Both the position numbers and the translations under genes were made by a program. Positions 1 through 8,904 of a stretch of 64,000 nt of DNA are shown piece by piece. A model generated the notes under the pieces. It was not told where the DNA came from. It worked only from the letters and a program-made list of their open reading frames with translations, and did no database searches. This DNA comes from Pseudomonas synxantha (GTDB lineage: Bacteria; Pseudomonadota; Gammaproteobacteria; Pseudomonadales; Pseudomonadaceae), in the NCBI RefSeq assembly GCF_900105675.1, contig NZ_LT629786.1:1240001-1304000 (forward strand), given 5' to 3'. Position 1 is the stretch's first letter. Each line of letters begins with the position of its first letter.

Positions 1-1824
1 ACCGTGCAACAAAGCCTCAACAAGGGCTTCGAGATCGGCAACGGCGGCATCGTGCAGCTGGCCCTGGATGCGCGCAGCCAGAACGACGACAACAAGGCCA
101 GCGCCAACGGCTATAGCTATGAACAAGCCTATGACCTGGCAGGCAAGTCCACCTACGGTGGCTACGGCACGCCCAAGACCAACCTGCTGACCCTGGGCTA
201 CAACGCCGAGCTGCCGATTGACGACAGTTTCAGCCTGTACTCCTTCACCACCTACTCGCGACGCAAGGCCGAGCAGGGCCAGAACTTCCGCTTGCCGACC
301 ATCACCAACACCATTACTACCGGGCCCAACGGCTACCCGGCCGGGTACACCCCGACCTGGTACATCGACGAGGACGATTTCCAGGCGGCGTTCGGTGGCA
401 AGGGCAGCGTGGGCGAGTGGGACTGGGACCTGTCCACCACCTACGGGCGTAACGAAGCGGAGCAGGGCACCACCCACAACCAGAACCCGTCCCTGGGCGA
501 GGCCACGCCGAACAGCTTCACGTCCGGCACCTGGATTTCCACCGAGTTGACCACCAACCTGGACTTCAAGCGCGGCTTTGATATCGGCCTGCAAAAACCC
601 TTGGACCTGTCCTATGGCTTCGAGCATCGGCGCGACACCTATGAGGTGCAGGCCGGTGACTACGCCTCCTATGCCAACGGCGGCTACTGCGTGGCGCCGG
701 GTAATTGTGCGTCCTCGGGAGCCCAGGTCACCAACGGCATTTCTGCGCAGGAACAAAGCAGCGCCTCGCGCAACAGCCTGGCCGGCTATGTGGACGTGGG
801 CTTCAACCCGTTGCCGGACTGGTATGTCGGCACCGCCCTGCGCTATGAGCATTACAACCAAGGCGTGGGCGCTACCCGCAGCGGCAAGCTGACCACCCGC
901 TACGACTTCACGCCGCAGATCGCGGTGCGTGCCACGGTGAGTAATGGCTTTCGTGCGCCGTCCCTGGCCAACAGTTTGTTCAGTGCGCGCTCTACCACCT
1001 ACGGCGTGGTGGACGGGGTGTACCAGTCGATCAACTACGGCGTGCTGCCAGTGGGTTCGGCGGCGGCCAAGGCGTTGGGCGCCGAAGAGCTCAAGCCCGA
1101 GCGCTCGACCAATTTCAGCCTCGGCTTGACCCTGACCCCCACCGAGCGCCTGAGCTTCACCGCCGATGCCTACGTGATCAACCTGCGCGACCGCATCACC
1201 CTCACCGGCACCTTGCTCGGCCCGCAAGTCACCCAGGTGCTGCAGAACAATGGCGTCAACTCCATCTCCGGCGGCCAGTACTTTATCAACGGCGCCGATA
1301 CCCGCACCAAGGGCCTGGACCTGGTCAGCAGCTACAACCAGGACCTGGGCACGTTCGGCGCCCTGAAATGGACCGCCGCGTTCAACTGGAACCAGACCCG
1401 GATCCTCAATTACAAGCAGTCCACCAACATCCTCGGCACTTCCTTTGATCTGATGGACCGCCAGGCGCGCAACCTGATCACTGGCGTGCAGCCCACTACC
1501 AAGCTGATCCTCGGCGGCGACTGGAGCATCGGGCGCTTGAACCTCAACCTGGCCCTGACCCGCTACGGCTCCTACAAGGAAGTGAACTCCTCGGCCAACC
1601 GCGACCTGGACCGGGTCTACAGCGCCAAATGGATCACCGACCTCGACCTTGGCTACAACCTCACCCAAGACCTGAACATCGCCATCGGCGCCAAGAACCT
1701 GTTCGACCAATACCCCAAGAAGCAAGGGGTGCCGAGCAGCACCATGGTCGCCAGCTACGGCACTTATTCGCCCTACGGTTTTACCGGCGGGTATTACTAC
1801 ACCCGGCTGACTTACGCCTTCTAA
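1..1824 (+). CDS. TonB-dependent outer-membrane receptor (C-terminal part, 5' end outside window)
   Basis: The frame is open from the first base of the window, so the gene begins upstream. About 607 residues are visible; full receptors are usually 700-850, so the signal peptide, TonB box and much of the plug are missing. What remains is beta-barrel: alternating aromatic strands, the late-barrel motif KNLFDQYPKK that is common in these receptors, and a final LTYAF ending in the C-terminal Phe used for outer-membrane insertion. Family role: TonB/ExbBD-driven uptake of siderophores or other scarce ligands. The ABC transporter starts 19 bp downstream, so the receptor and importer probably form one uptake operon. 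The ligand cannot be read from the sequence. Confidence 0.9.
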   Translation, partial: TVQQSLNKGFEIGNGGIVQLALDARSQNDDNKASANGYSYEQAYDLAGKSTYGGYGTPKTNLLTLGYNAELPIDDSFSLYSFTTYSRRKAEQGQNFRLPTITNTITTGPNGYPAGYTPTWYIDEDDFQAAFGGKGSVGEWDWDLSTTYGRNEAEQGTTHNQNPSLGEATPNSFTSGTWISTELTTNLDFKRGFDIGLQKPLDLSYGFEHRRDTYEVQAGDYASYANGGYCVAPGNCASSGAQVTNGISAQEQSSASRNSLAGYVDVGFNPLPDWYVGTALRYEHYNQGVGATRSGKLTTRYDFTPQIAVRATVSNGFRAPSLANSLFSARSTTYGVVDGVYQSINYGVLPVGSAAAKALGAEELKPERSTNFSLGLTLTPTERLSFTADAYVINLRDRITLTGTLLGPQVTQVLQNNGVNSISGGQYFINGADTRTKGLDLVSSYNQDLGTFGALKWTAAFNWNQTRILNYKQSTNILGTSFDLMDRQARNLITGVQPTTKLILGGDWSIGRLNLNLALTRYGSYKEVNSSANRDLDRVYSAKWITDLDLGYNLTQDLNIAIGAKNLFDQYPKKQGVPSSTMVASYGTYSPYGFTGGYYYTRLTYAF

Positions 1825-1843
1825 GGCCTGCGAGGAATAGCAC

Positions 1844-2815
1844 ATGCCCATTGTTGCCAAACCCTACGACCTGCTCGATGAGGTCAGCGTCCAACCGCTG
1901 CGTCAGCGCCGTGTCGCCACGCCGATCAAGGCGCTGCAAGTAGTGCCCGCCCGACATCCCTGGCGCTGGGCCGGGTCGATCTTCGCCGCGCTGGTGCTGC
2001 TGGCCATCGTGCATTCCCTGGCCACCAACCCGCGCTGGGAATGGGGCGTGTTCGGCCAGTGGTTCTTCTCGCCGTCAGTGCTGCGCGGGCTGGGGCAGAC
2101 GCTGTTGCTGACCCTGCTGAGCACTGTGTTCAGCGTCATTCTTGGCACGGCGCTGGCCCTGGCGCGGCTGTCGGGTTCGCCGTTGCTGGCCGCATTGGCC
2201 TGGGGCTATATCTGGTTTTTCCGCTCGATGCCGGCGCTGCTGGTGCTGATCATCCTCTACAACTTTGCCTACCTGTATGACCACATCCTGCTCGGTGTGC
2301 CGTTTACCGACCTGGTGTTCGCGCAATGGTCGACGGTGGATGTGCTCAGCCAATTCACCGTGGCGGTGCTGGGCTTGAGCCTGATGCAGGCGGCCTACGC
2401 GGCGGAGATCATCCGCGGTGGCCTGATCGGCGTGGAGGCCGGCCAGCATGAAGCGGCGGCGGCCCTGGGGTTGCCGGCGTCGCGGCGTATCTTTCGCATC
2501 ATCCTGCCCCAGGCGCTGCGCTCGATCCTGCCGTCGGGGTTCAATGAAATCATCGGCCTGGTCAAGGGCACCTCCATCGTCTACGTGCTGGCCTTGCCCG
2601 AGCTGTTCTACACCGTGCAGGTCATCTACAACCGCACCCAGGCGGTAATTCCGCTGCTGATCGTCGCCACCGTCTGGTACCTGATCATCACCACCGTGCT
2701 CACCAGCGCCCAGTACTACGTCGAACGCCACTTTGCCCGCGGCACCGCCCGGGTGCTGCCGCCGACGCCGTTGCAGCGCCTGCGCCGCTGGTTCAAGGAG
2801 AAGGCCCATGGCTGA
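1844..2815 (+). CDS. Amino acid-type ABC transporter permease
   Basis: A 323-residue inner-membrane protein. The first ~40 residues are a cytoplasmic tail and the rest contains several hydrophobic spans. The conserved permease loop is present as EAAAALGLPASRRIFRIIL followed by PQALRSILPSGFNE, the EAA motif of the polar amino acid (HisM/GlnP) family, which contacts the ATPase. It forms an importer with the ATPase, whose ATG lies inside its last codons (8-bp overlap), and with the binding protein that follows. Substrate inferred only from context: an amino acid or amine, given the amine oxidase downstream. Confidence 0.9.
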   Translation: MPIVAKPYDLLDEVSVQPLRQRRVATPIKALQVVPARHPWRWAGSIFAALVLLAIVHSLATNPRWEWGVFGQWFFSPSVLRGLGQTLLLTLLSTVFSVILGTALALARLSGSPLLAALAWGYIWFFRSMPALLVLIILYNFAYLYDHILLGVPFTDLVFAQWSTVDVLSQFTVAVLGLSLMQAAYAAEIIRGGLIGVEAGQHEAAAALGLPASRRIFRIILPQALRSILPSGFNEIIGLVKGTSIVYVLALPELFYTVQVIYNRTQAVIPLLIVATVWYLIITTVLTSAQYYVERHFARGTARVLPPTPLQRLRRWFKEKAHG

Positions 2816-3581
2816 AGCACGCGCCGGGCGCATCCAGATCCAGGGCGTGGGCAAGCGCTTTGGCAACCAGCAGGTGCTCGATAACATCGACCTGACCATC
2901 GACCCCGGCAAGGTCACGGTGATCCTCGGGCCGTCCGGCTCGGGCAAGTCCACCCTGCTGCGCACCATCAACCACCTGGAGAAGATCGATAGCGGGCATA
3001 TCACTATCGACGGTGAGTACGTCGGCTATCGGCGCAAGGGTGACCTGCTGTTCGAACTCAAGGAACGCGAGATCCTCAAGCGCCGCATCGACGTGGGTTT
3101 TGTGTTCCAGAACTTCAACCTGTTCCCGCACCTCACCGCCTGGGAAAACATCGCCGAAGCGCCGTTGGCCCACAAGCGCTGGAGCAAAGCCCAAGCCCAC
3201 TTCAAGGCCGCCGAATTGCTGGCCAAGGTCGGCCTGGCGGACAAGGCCGACGCCTACCCGCGCCAGCTCTCCGGCGGCCAGCAGCAACGCGTCGCCATCG
3301 CCCGGGCCCTGGCACTGGACCCCAAGGTGCTGCTGTTCGACGAGCCCACCTCGGCCCTCGACCCGGAATTGGTGGGCGAGGTGCTGGACGTGATCAAGGG
3401 CCTGACCCGGCTGGGCGTGACCCTGGTGATCGTCACCCACGAGATCGGCTTTGCGCGTGAAGTTGCCGACCACGTGGTGTTTCTCTGCGACGGCCAACTG
3501 ATCGAAGAGGGTCCGCCCGAGCAGATCCTGCGCCAACCCCGCCATCCCCGCACCCAGGCCTTTCTCGGCAAGGTGCTTTAG
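2808..3581 (+). CDS. Amino acid-type ABC transporter ATP-binding protein
   Basis: A 257-residue ATPase of the GlnQ/HisP type. Walker A GPSGSGKST is at residues 41-49, followed by the Q-loop VFQNFNLFPH, the signature LSGGQQQRVAIARAL, Walker B VLLFDEPTSALDP and the switch His in VIVTHEIGFA. The start is the ATG at 2808, after AAGGAGAAGGCCC, and overlaps the permease end; longer in-frame extensions lack a ribosome site. There is an insertion between Walker A and the Q-loop (YVGYRRKGDLLFELKEREIL), as in other histidine/lysine-type transporters. It powers the importer formed with its neighbours. Confidence 0.93.
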   Translation: MAEARAGRIQIQGVGKRFGNQQVLDNIDLTIDPGKVTVILGPSGSGKSTLLRTINHLEKIDSGHITIDGEYVGYRRKGDLLFELKEREILKRRIDVGFVFQNFNLFPHLTAWENIAEAPLAHKRWSKAQAHFKAAELLAKVGLADKADAYPRQLSGGQQQRVAIARALALDPKVLLFDEPTSALDPELVGEVLDVIKGLTRLGVTLVIVTHEIGFAREVADHVVFLCDGQLIEEGPPEQILRQPRHPRTQAFLGKVL

Positions 3582-3599
3582 TTCAAGGAGTGACTGCCC

Positions 3600-4523
3600 A
3601 TGTTCATCAACACCACCCGCGTGGCCTTGCTGGCGCTTGCCGTCAGCACCGCGCAATACGCCTTCGCCGTGCAACAGGTTGATCTGAGCCCCGACCGCCC
3701 GCGCATCCATGTGCCGCGCAATGAAGCGGCCATCGCGCAGATCCCGCCGGGGTTCAAGTTCGCCCAGCCGGGCAAGTTCACCGTGGCCGTGTCCGGCGTG
3801 GCCGGGCCGCCCCTGGCGCTGCTCGCCAGTGACGACAAGACCACCATCGGCAGCGAAGCCGACACCGCACAACTGATCGCCGACAGCCTCGGCCTGCAAC
3901 TCAACGTGGTACAGACCAGTTGGGAGGATTGGCCCCTGGGCGTCAGCTCGGGCAAATACGACGTGGTGATCAGTAACGTCACCGTCACCGAAGCGCGCAA
4001 AAAGCGTTTTGACTTCGCCACCTACCGCCAGGATGTGCTCGGCTTTTACGTCAAGAGCACCAGCAAGATCACTGAGATCAAGCAGGCGGCGGACATTGCC
4101 GGGCTGAAGATCATCGTCGGCTCCGGCACCAACCAGGAAAAGGTCCTGCTGGCCTGGAACGAGGCCAATGAAAAAGCCGGCCTCAAGCCTGCGCTGTTGC
4201 AGTACTTCGACGACCAGGCCGCCGCGCAACTGGCGGTGCAGTCAGGGCGCAGTGATGCGCTGTTCGGGCCGAACTCGGTGTACGCCTATTCGGCGGCGAT
4301 CACCGGCGGTATCAAGCGCGTCGGCACCGTCAACGGTGGCTGGCCGCTGCAGGCCGATATCGCCGTGACCACGCGCAAGGACAACGGCCTGGTCCAGCCG
4401 ATCCACACCGCCTTGCAAGGCGCGATTGCCGGTGGCCAATACGAACAGGTCTTGCAGCGCTGGGGCCTGGATGTGGAGCGGGTCGACCAATCGCTGATCA
4501 ACCCGCCCGGGCTGCCGGACTAA
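3600..4523 (+). CDS. ABC transporter substrate-binding protein (family 3)
   Basis: A 307-residue periplasmic protein with an N-terminal signal peptide (residues 1 to ~23, ending AQYAFA). It has the two-lobed type-3 solute-binding pattern: DVVISNVTVTEARKKRFDFA in lobe 1 is the characteristic ligand-site segment of amino acid-binding proteins. It presents substrate to the permease encoded upstream; an AAGGAG ribosome site lies 18 bp after the ATPase stop. The ligand is not deducible. The amine oxidase starting 12 bp downstream suggests an amine or amino acid. Confidence 0.9.
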   Translation: MFINTTRVALLALAVSTAQYAFAVQQVDLSPDRPRIHVPRNEAAIAQIPPGFKFAQPGKFTVAVSGVAGPPLALLASDDKTTIGSEADTAQLIADSLGLQLNVVQTSWEDWPLGVSSGKYDVVISNVTVTEARKKRFDFATYRQDVLGFYVKSTSKITEIKQAADIAGLKIIVGSGTNQEKVLLAWNEANEKAGLKPALLQYFDDQAAAQLAVQSGRSDALFGPNSVYAYSAAITGGIKRVGTVNGGWPLQADIAVTTRKDNGLVQPIHTALQGAIAGGQYEQVLQRWGLDVERVDQSLINPPGLPD

Positions 4524-4535
4524 GGAGGTTTGGAC

Positions 4536-6119
4536 ATGGGACTGACACGACGTGAAGCGTTGTCGAGCATTGCCGCAGTGGGCGGTGAAAAGGCCGTCAA
4601 GGATGCATTGGCGGTCTTGGGCCTGGGCCCATCCTCACATCGCCGGCCGCAACCGCTGAAACTCAAGGACGGCCTGGGGCAGGGCACCCGCGTGTTGGTA
4701 CTGGGCGCCGGGATTGCCGGGCTGGTCACGGCACTGGAACTGAGCCGCGCCGGCTTCAACGTGCAAGTGCTCGAAGCCCGAGAGCGCGTGGGGGGCCGCA
4801 CCTGGACCCTGCGCAACGGTGACCGCGTGGACTACAAGGATGGTCGCTCGCAGACCGTAGGGTTTGATCCGGGCCGGTATTTCAACGCCGGCCCCGCGCG
4901 CATTCCCAGCCAACACCGCACGATCCTCGATTACTGCAGTGAGCTGGGTGTGCCCCTGGAAGTGCTGGTCAACAGCAGCCATGGCGCCCAGGTGCGGCCG
5001 GACCTGGGCAAGCCAGCGTTCAGCGTCGGCCAGGCGCTCAACGATACCCGTGGGCACCTGTCCGGGCTGTTGGCCAAGGCGGTGCAGCGTGACGCCCTCG
5101 ATGATGTGTTGAGCGGCGAAGAGCGCACGCGCTTGCTGGGTTTCCTGCAGGTGTATGGCGACCTGTCCCAGGAACTGACCTTCGAGGGCACCCTGCGCTC
5201 GGGGCACCTGGAATCCGCCGCCCACCCTGGCGCCTTGCCCGCCCGTTGTCGCCCGCTGGGGCTCGAACGCCTGCTGCACCCGGAACTCTGGGGCGCCTTG
5301 CTGCACACCGAGTTTCCGGAATTTTCCGCCACCATGTTCCAACCGGTGGGCGGTATGGACCGCATCACCGATGCCTTCTACCGGCGCGTGCATGAGCAGG
5401 TGCAACTGGGCGCCCGGGTGCGGCAGATCCGCCAATTGGAGGACGGCGTGGCGGTGACCTATCACGACCAGCACAGCGGCCGTGAACAGGTGGTGCGCGC
5501 CGATTACTTGATCTCGACCTTGCCGCTGCCATTGCTGGCCAAACTCGATACGGATTTCAGCGACCCGATCAAGGCCGCGTTGCGCAGCACCCGCAGCGAT
5601 CAGGCGACCAAGGTGGCGTGGCAATCCCCGCGCTTCTGGGAAACCGATTACCGCACCTACGGCGGCCTGTCGTGGATCGAACACCCGGCGCGCCTGCTCT
5701 GGTATCCCAGCAACGACCTCAACACCCGCGACGGTGTGCTGGTGGCTGGTTATGTGACGGGGGAGGGCGCTGAGGTGTTTGGTGCGCAGCCGCTCGATAA
5801 GCAGTACGCCACTTCGAGGGAGGCCGTGGAGCTCCTGCATCCGGGTTATTCCAAGCACCTGCGTAATCCGCTGGCGGTGTCCTGGGAACAGATCCCCTAC
5901 AGCGAAGGCCCATGGCTGCAACGTGAGCACTTCCCGGCCGAGGCCAGCGCCTTGCTCGAGCGCCCCCACGGCCGCGTGTACTTCGCCGGCGACGGCCTGG
6001 TGCAAAGCGGCGTGGGGATCTGGCAGGAGTCAGCCGCCAACTCAGCGCGCCATGTGGTCGCGCAACTGGCCGAGCGCGTCATCCAACAACGACAGACCGC
6101 GGCCGTGGCCGCTTCCTAA
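4536..6119 (+). CDS. Flavin-dependent amine/amino acid oxidase (tryptophan 2-monooxygenase/MAO superfamily)
   Basis: A 527-residue FAD enzyme. The dinucleotide fold VLGAGIAG (about residues 55-62), the acidic E80 and the GGRTW motif (86-90) define the flavin amine oxidase family, and the C-terminal FAD motif VYFAGDG is present. It would oxidise an amino acid or amine to an imine with release of H2O2, or decarboxylate it oxidatively if it works like tryptophan 2-monooxygenase. A strong AAGGAGG sits 7 nt before the ATG at 4536; a TTG six bases upstream is also in frame but too close. Residues 4-10 (TRREALS) hint at a Tat-like leader, but this is weak. A RidA gene follows by 11 bp, fitting an enzyme that releases reactive imine/enamine. 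Confidence 0.87.
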   Translation: MGLTRREALSSIAAVGGEKAVKDALAVLGLGPSSHRRPQPLKLKDGLGQGTRVLVLGAGIAGLVTALELSRAGFNVQVLEARERVGGRTWTLRNGDRVDYKDGRSQTVGFDPGRYFNAGPARIPSQHRTILDYCSELGVPLEVLVNSSHGAQVRPDLGKPAFSVGQALNDTRGHLSGLLAKAVQRDALDDVLSGEERTRLLGFLQVYGDLSQELTFEGTLRSGHLESAAHPGALPARCRPLGLERLLHPELWGALLHTEFPEFSATMFQPVGGMDRITDAFYRRVHEQVQLGARVRQIRQLEDGVAVTYHDQHSGREQVVRADYLISTLPLPLLAKLDTDFSDPIKAALRSTRSDQATKVAWQSPRFWETDYRTYGGLSWIEHPARLLWYPSNDLNTRDGVLVAGYVTGEGAEVFGAQPLDKQYATSREAVELLHPGYSKHLRNPLAVSWEQIPYSEGPWLQREHFPAEASALLERPHGRVYFAGDGLVQSGVGIWQESAANSARHVVAQLAERVIQQRQTAAVAAS

Positions 6120-6130
6120 GGAGTAACACC

Positions 6131-6553
6131 ATGAGCAACAGCATCCAACGCACCAGCGTCGGCGACTTCCCCATCTCGCAAACCGTCACCGTGCCGGCTT
6201 CCGCCAGCCTGGTGTTCGTCAGTGGCACGCTACCGGACCTCGTCGATCCGAGTGTGCCTGGGGTTTTTGGCGATACCGAAGTGCAGACTGCTTCGGTGTT
6301 CAACAAATTGCGCCAGATCCTGAGCCAACACGACCTGGACCTAGGCGATATCGTGCAGTTGCGGGTGTTTCTGGTCGGTACCGAAGAAACCGACGGCAAG
6401 CTGGATTTTGCCGGGCTGCAGCGTGGGTATACGCAGTACTTCGGCACGCCGGAGCAGCCGAACAAACCGGCGCGGACAGCGTTGCAAGTGGTGGCGTTGC
6501 CGTTGCCGGGGGCGTTGGTGGAGGTGGAGGCGATTGCTGCTCGGGCGTTGTGA
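6131..6553 (+). CDS. RidA/YjgF/Rid family imine/enamine deaminase-like protein
   Basis: A 140-residue protein with the Rid fold signature: VFVSGTLPDL near residue 36, a middle segment QTASVFNKLRQIL, and the C-terminal PARTALQVVALPLPGALVEVEAIA. Rid proteins hydrolyse 2-aminoacrylate and other imines or enamines. It is the last gene of the uptake/oxidase operon; the ribosome site AAGGAG (6118-6123) straddles the oxidase stop. It probably clears the imine made by the oxidase. In several Rid subfamilies an arginine of the segment preceding the last strand decides deaminase activity; here PARTAL retains it. Confidence 0.88.
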   Translation: MSNSIQRTSVGDFPISQTVTVPASASLVFVSGTLPDLVDPSVPGVFGDTEVQTASVFNKLRQILSQHDLDLGDIVQLRVFLVGTEETDGKLDFAGLQRGYTQYFGTPEQPNKPARTALQVVALPLPGALVEVEAIAARAL

Positions 6554-6562
6554 TCAAACCCG

Positions 6563-7135
6563 TTACTCGGCGGCGTGAAGCCTTTGCTCTGTCGCTCGAT
6601 CGATCAATGCCCGCAATGCTTCGAACAAGGGGTCGGCATCCGTGTGTTTTTTGCCGTAGGCCAGGTTGAAGGCGTAGTCGAAATCGGGAGGGTTCAGCCC
6701 CTGGGTGTGCTGCAGCAGGGTCTCCAGTTTGTCCATGGCTTTGACGGCTTTTGCTTCCGGCGAAAGCGCGTTCTCGTAGTCATCCCACAACGTCAGGATC
6801 TCGGTTTTCAGCGGACTGTCCAGGGACTGGGCCAACAGCAGCAGGTCGAGCCGCTCCTGCTCGCCCTTGTTGGGAAAGGCCGCCTGGCTAACCGCCGGGA
6901 TATCGCCGTGGATGGCTTCGCCCAAATCATGGATAACGCACATCTTGAGGATTTTCAGCAGGTCCAGGCCGGGCAGTTGATCGGCGAATACCATCGCCAT
7001 CAGACACAGGCGCCAACTGTGTTCGGCCGTGCTTTCAGTGCGACCCGAAGCCGTGTGGGCGCTTCTGAGCACATCCTTGAGTTTTTCCGCTTCGCGCAGG
7101 AAATCGAGACGGCCTTTGATTTTTTCCAGGTCCAT
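6563..7135 (-). CDS. HD-domain phosphohydrolase (HDDC2/YfbR-like nucleotidase family)
   Basis: A 190-residue protein with the metal-binding HD pattern: H39 in AEHSW, H69-D70 in VIHDLGE, and the following E73 and D78. Spacing and length match the HDDC2/YfbR group of 5'-deoxynucleotidases. The gene is convergent with the RidA gene, with 9 bp between stops, and shares orientation with the Xre regulator downstream. Function in nucleotide dephosphorylation is inferred from the family only. Confidence 0.85.
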   Translation of the reverse strand: MDLEKIKGRLDFLREAEKLKDVLRSAHTASGRTESTAEHSWRLCLMAMVFADQLPGLDLLKILKMCVIHDLGEAIHGDIPAVSQAAFPNKGEQERLDLLLLAQSLDSPLKTEILTLWDDYENALSPEAKAVKAMDKLETLLQHTQGLNPPDFDYAFNLAYGKKHTDADPLFEALRALIDRATEQRLHAAE

Positions 7136-7222
7136 GATGCTGCCCCCACAAGGTCGGTTATGCAGCTAAGCCTAGGTGCGCGAGCGTAGATCGTCCACGC
7201 ATAAAATATGCGCGGTGTTCAG

Positions 7223-7780
7223 TCAGAGCGTCTCGACCAGGCGCGCGGCGCTGCCATCGCTCAGGGTCATGCGTGTCCAGCGACACAGGCTTGGGCGTAT
7301 CGGCACGAGGCTGGAATCGTTGCTTCCAGTGGTGAACTCAAGGGCTGGGGGGGCCTGGGTTTCGCGCCAGCCGGTGTGTTCCAGGCTGGCTTCGATCAGC
7401 TGGATTTCCTGGGTTGCGAAGCGCCACAGCGACTGGCCCATAAGATCGGCGAGCGGGCTGGTGAATTGGAGTGCGCGGGAGGGCGAGCATGCGAGCAGGC
7501 GGTGCGTCAGGTCGCACACCAGGTGCATCGCTTGCGAACTCTCACTGACCAGCCGGGCCAATGCCTGGTCGGCGGCTGCATCAAGCCGGGCTGCCAACAA
7601 CTGCTCAAGCTGTTGGTGCGCAGCCGGATCCATCGCTTGTACGCCACTTTCCCAGCGCGAAATAGTCGATTGAGTGACGTTGAATAGCTGCGCCGCATGG
7701 CTTTGCTTGACGCGGTGCAGCAAACGCCATCGCCGCAGCGCAATGCCGGGCAGCGCAGGCTTGAGCAAGGAGTGAGGCAT
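7223..7780 (-). CDS. Xre-family helix-turn-helix transcriptional regulator
   Basis: A 185-residue protein with an N-terminal HTH at about residues 12-50 (RWRLLHRVKQSHAAQLFNVT then QSTISRWESG), the classical Cro/C1 arrangement in which the Q-S-T-I-S-R-W helix reads DNA. The rest looks like a PAS-like sensor (LVCDLTHRLLACSPSR), but this is a guess. The start is the ATG at 7780 because CAGGAA lies 6 nt upstream; an earlier in-frame ATG has no ribosome site. No obvious target. A REPIN separates it from the next gene. Confidence 0.8.
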   Translation of the reverse strand: MPHSLLKPALPGIALRRWRLLHRVKQSHAAQLFNVTQSTISRWESGVQAMDPAAHQQLEQLLAARLDAAADQALARLVSESSQAMHLVCDLTHRLLACSPSRALQFTSPLADLMGQSLWRFATQEIQLIEASLEHTGWRETQAPPALEFTTGSNDSSLVPIRPSLCRWTRMTLSDGSAARLVETL

Positions 7781-7930
7781 TTGCGGTTCCTGAGCCGGCG
7801 GGTGGATGACGAGTGTGATGATATGAGGGCCGCAGTGCAAATGAGTGGGATGAACGGCCCTCGGGTTGGCACACCAAGCCTCAGGGCTGAAGTGTTGATC
7901 GCTCCAGATACTGGTTCAACGCAGATCCAA

Positions 7931-8020
7931 TGTGGGAGGGGGCTTGCCCCCGATAGCGGATTGTCAGTCACTGCATGTGTTGACTGAACCACTGCTATCG
8001 GGAGCAAGCCCCCTCCCACA
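7931..8020. repeat. REPIN (two inverted REP sequences)
   Basis: A 90-bp element starting TGTGGGAGGGGGCTTGCCCC and ending with the inverted GGAGCAAGCCCCCTCCCACA, around a variable ~40-bp centre. This is the Pseudomonas REP doublet, which folds into a long hairpin and is spread by a RAYT transposase encoded elsewhere. It lies between the Xre gene and the 3' end of the phosphatase gene. Confidence 0.95.
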
Positions 8021-8030
8021 TGGCTACTCC

Positions 8031-8867
8031 CTATTCCTGCAACAACAACGCCTGCTGCTTGAGCCTGCGCTTCTGCGCAAACGGCAACTTTTCATCATCC
8101 CCATACGGCGCGCTGTACCAATTGCCGTAGCTCGGGTTGGGCAGCAGGAACCAGCGTTGCCCCAGCCAGTTCACATAGGGTTCGACGGCCTTGCGCTGCG
8201 CAGCCAGGGTGTTGTGTTCGGCCTGCACGAAATCTCCCAGGGAGTCACCGGCCATCAACAGCACGCGTGCCTGGCTGGCGACCCATTGGCGGCGGCAGTT
8301 CTTGCCGTAGCCGGCGCTTTCGCAGTGGCCGGTAGGCGTGCTGGCCGCCAGGATCTGTTCATTACTCTCAATCGGAAAGCCGCGTAAACGCAGGTTGTTG
8401 GCCGTAGCCGCGACCTGGCTGTGTTCGCGGTTGGTGAGGTAATACACCTTGATCCCTTTTTGCCTGGCAGCCTGCAGGAATGCCACGGAACCTGGCAGTG
8501 CCTGGGCTTTGGCCTGCTCCACCCAGGTGTTCCAACGGTCATAGGAATACACCTGGTTATTGATGATGTCGCGGGCGTTGAGCGGCACGTTGTCCAACAG
8601 GGTCTCGTCGATATCCACCACCACCGCCGGTGGCAGGCCGGCCAGCTTGCGCGCCGGCAAGGGCAGGGCGTCCCAGGTGGGGTCGGCCAGCGCTACATCG
8701 AGTTGGCGGGTGGCGTTGGCGAAGAGCTGGCGGTAGATCAGCTCGTGCTCGATGGACGTCTGGGTCCAGAGCACGGCGTCGAGTTGGTCGTTGGCCGGTG
8801 GGGTCTGCTGGCAGCCTGTGAGGGCGGTGGTGAGCAAGCAAAGGCTCGCGACAATCAGATTACGCAT
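8031..8867 (-). CDS. HAD-superfamily acid phosphatase, lipoprotein e(P4)-like
   Basis: A 278-residue lipoprotein. The signal sequence ends in the lipobox LTGC (Cys19). The HAD catalytic motif is VVDIDETLLDN (D85, D87), the motif II/III region includes VYYLTNREHSQ, and GDSLGDF carries the late acidic motif. The class-C acid phosphatase/e(P4) family removes phosphate from nucleotides in the periplasm. The start at 8867 is the Met just before the signal peptide; the longer frame adds non-signal residues. It is 37 bp downstream of the nuclease-like gene on the same strand, but looks like an independent housekeeping gene. Confidence 0.88.
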   Translation of the reverse strand: MRNLIVASLCLLTTALTGCQQTPPANDQLDAVLWTQTSIEHELIYRQLFANATRQLDVALADPTWDALPLPARKLAGLPPAVVVDIDETLLDNVPLNARDIINNQVYSYDRWNTWVEQAKAQALPGSVAFLQAARQKGIKVYYLTNREHSQVAATANNLRLRGFPIESNEQILAASTPTGHCESAGYGKNCRRQWVASQARVLLMAGDSLGDFVQAEHNTLAAQRKAVEPYVNWLGQRWFLLPNPSYGNWYSAPYGDDEKLPFAQKRRLKQQALLLQE

Positions 8868-8904
8868 GGAATGGTCTCGCAGTGGACGCCTGGGCGTGGA
8901 TGAC

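Noticed and set aside
2793..4229. Long minus-strand open frame opposite the ABC transporter genes
   Set aside because: It is a by-product of high GC and strong third-base bias in the real plus-strand genes; no ribosome site and no family motif.
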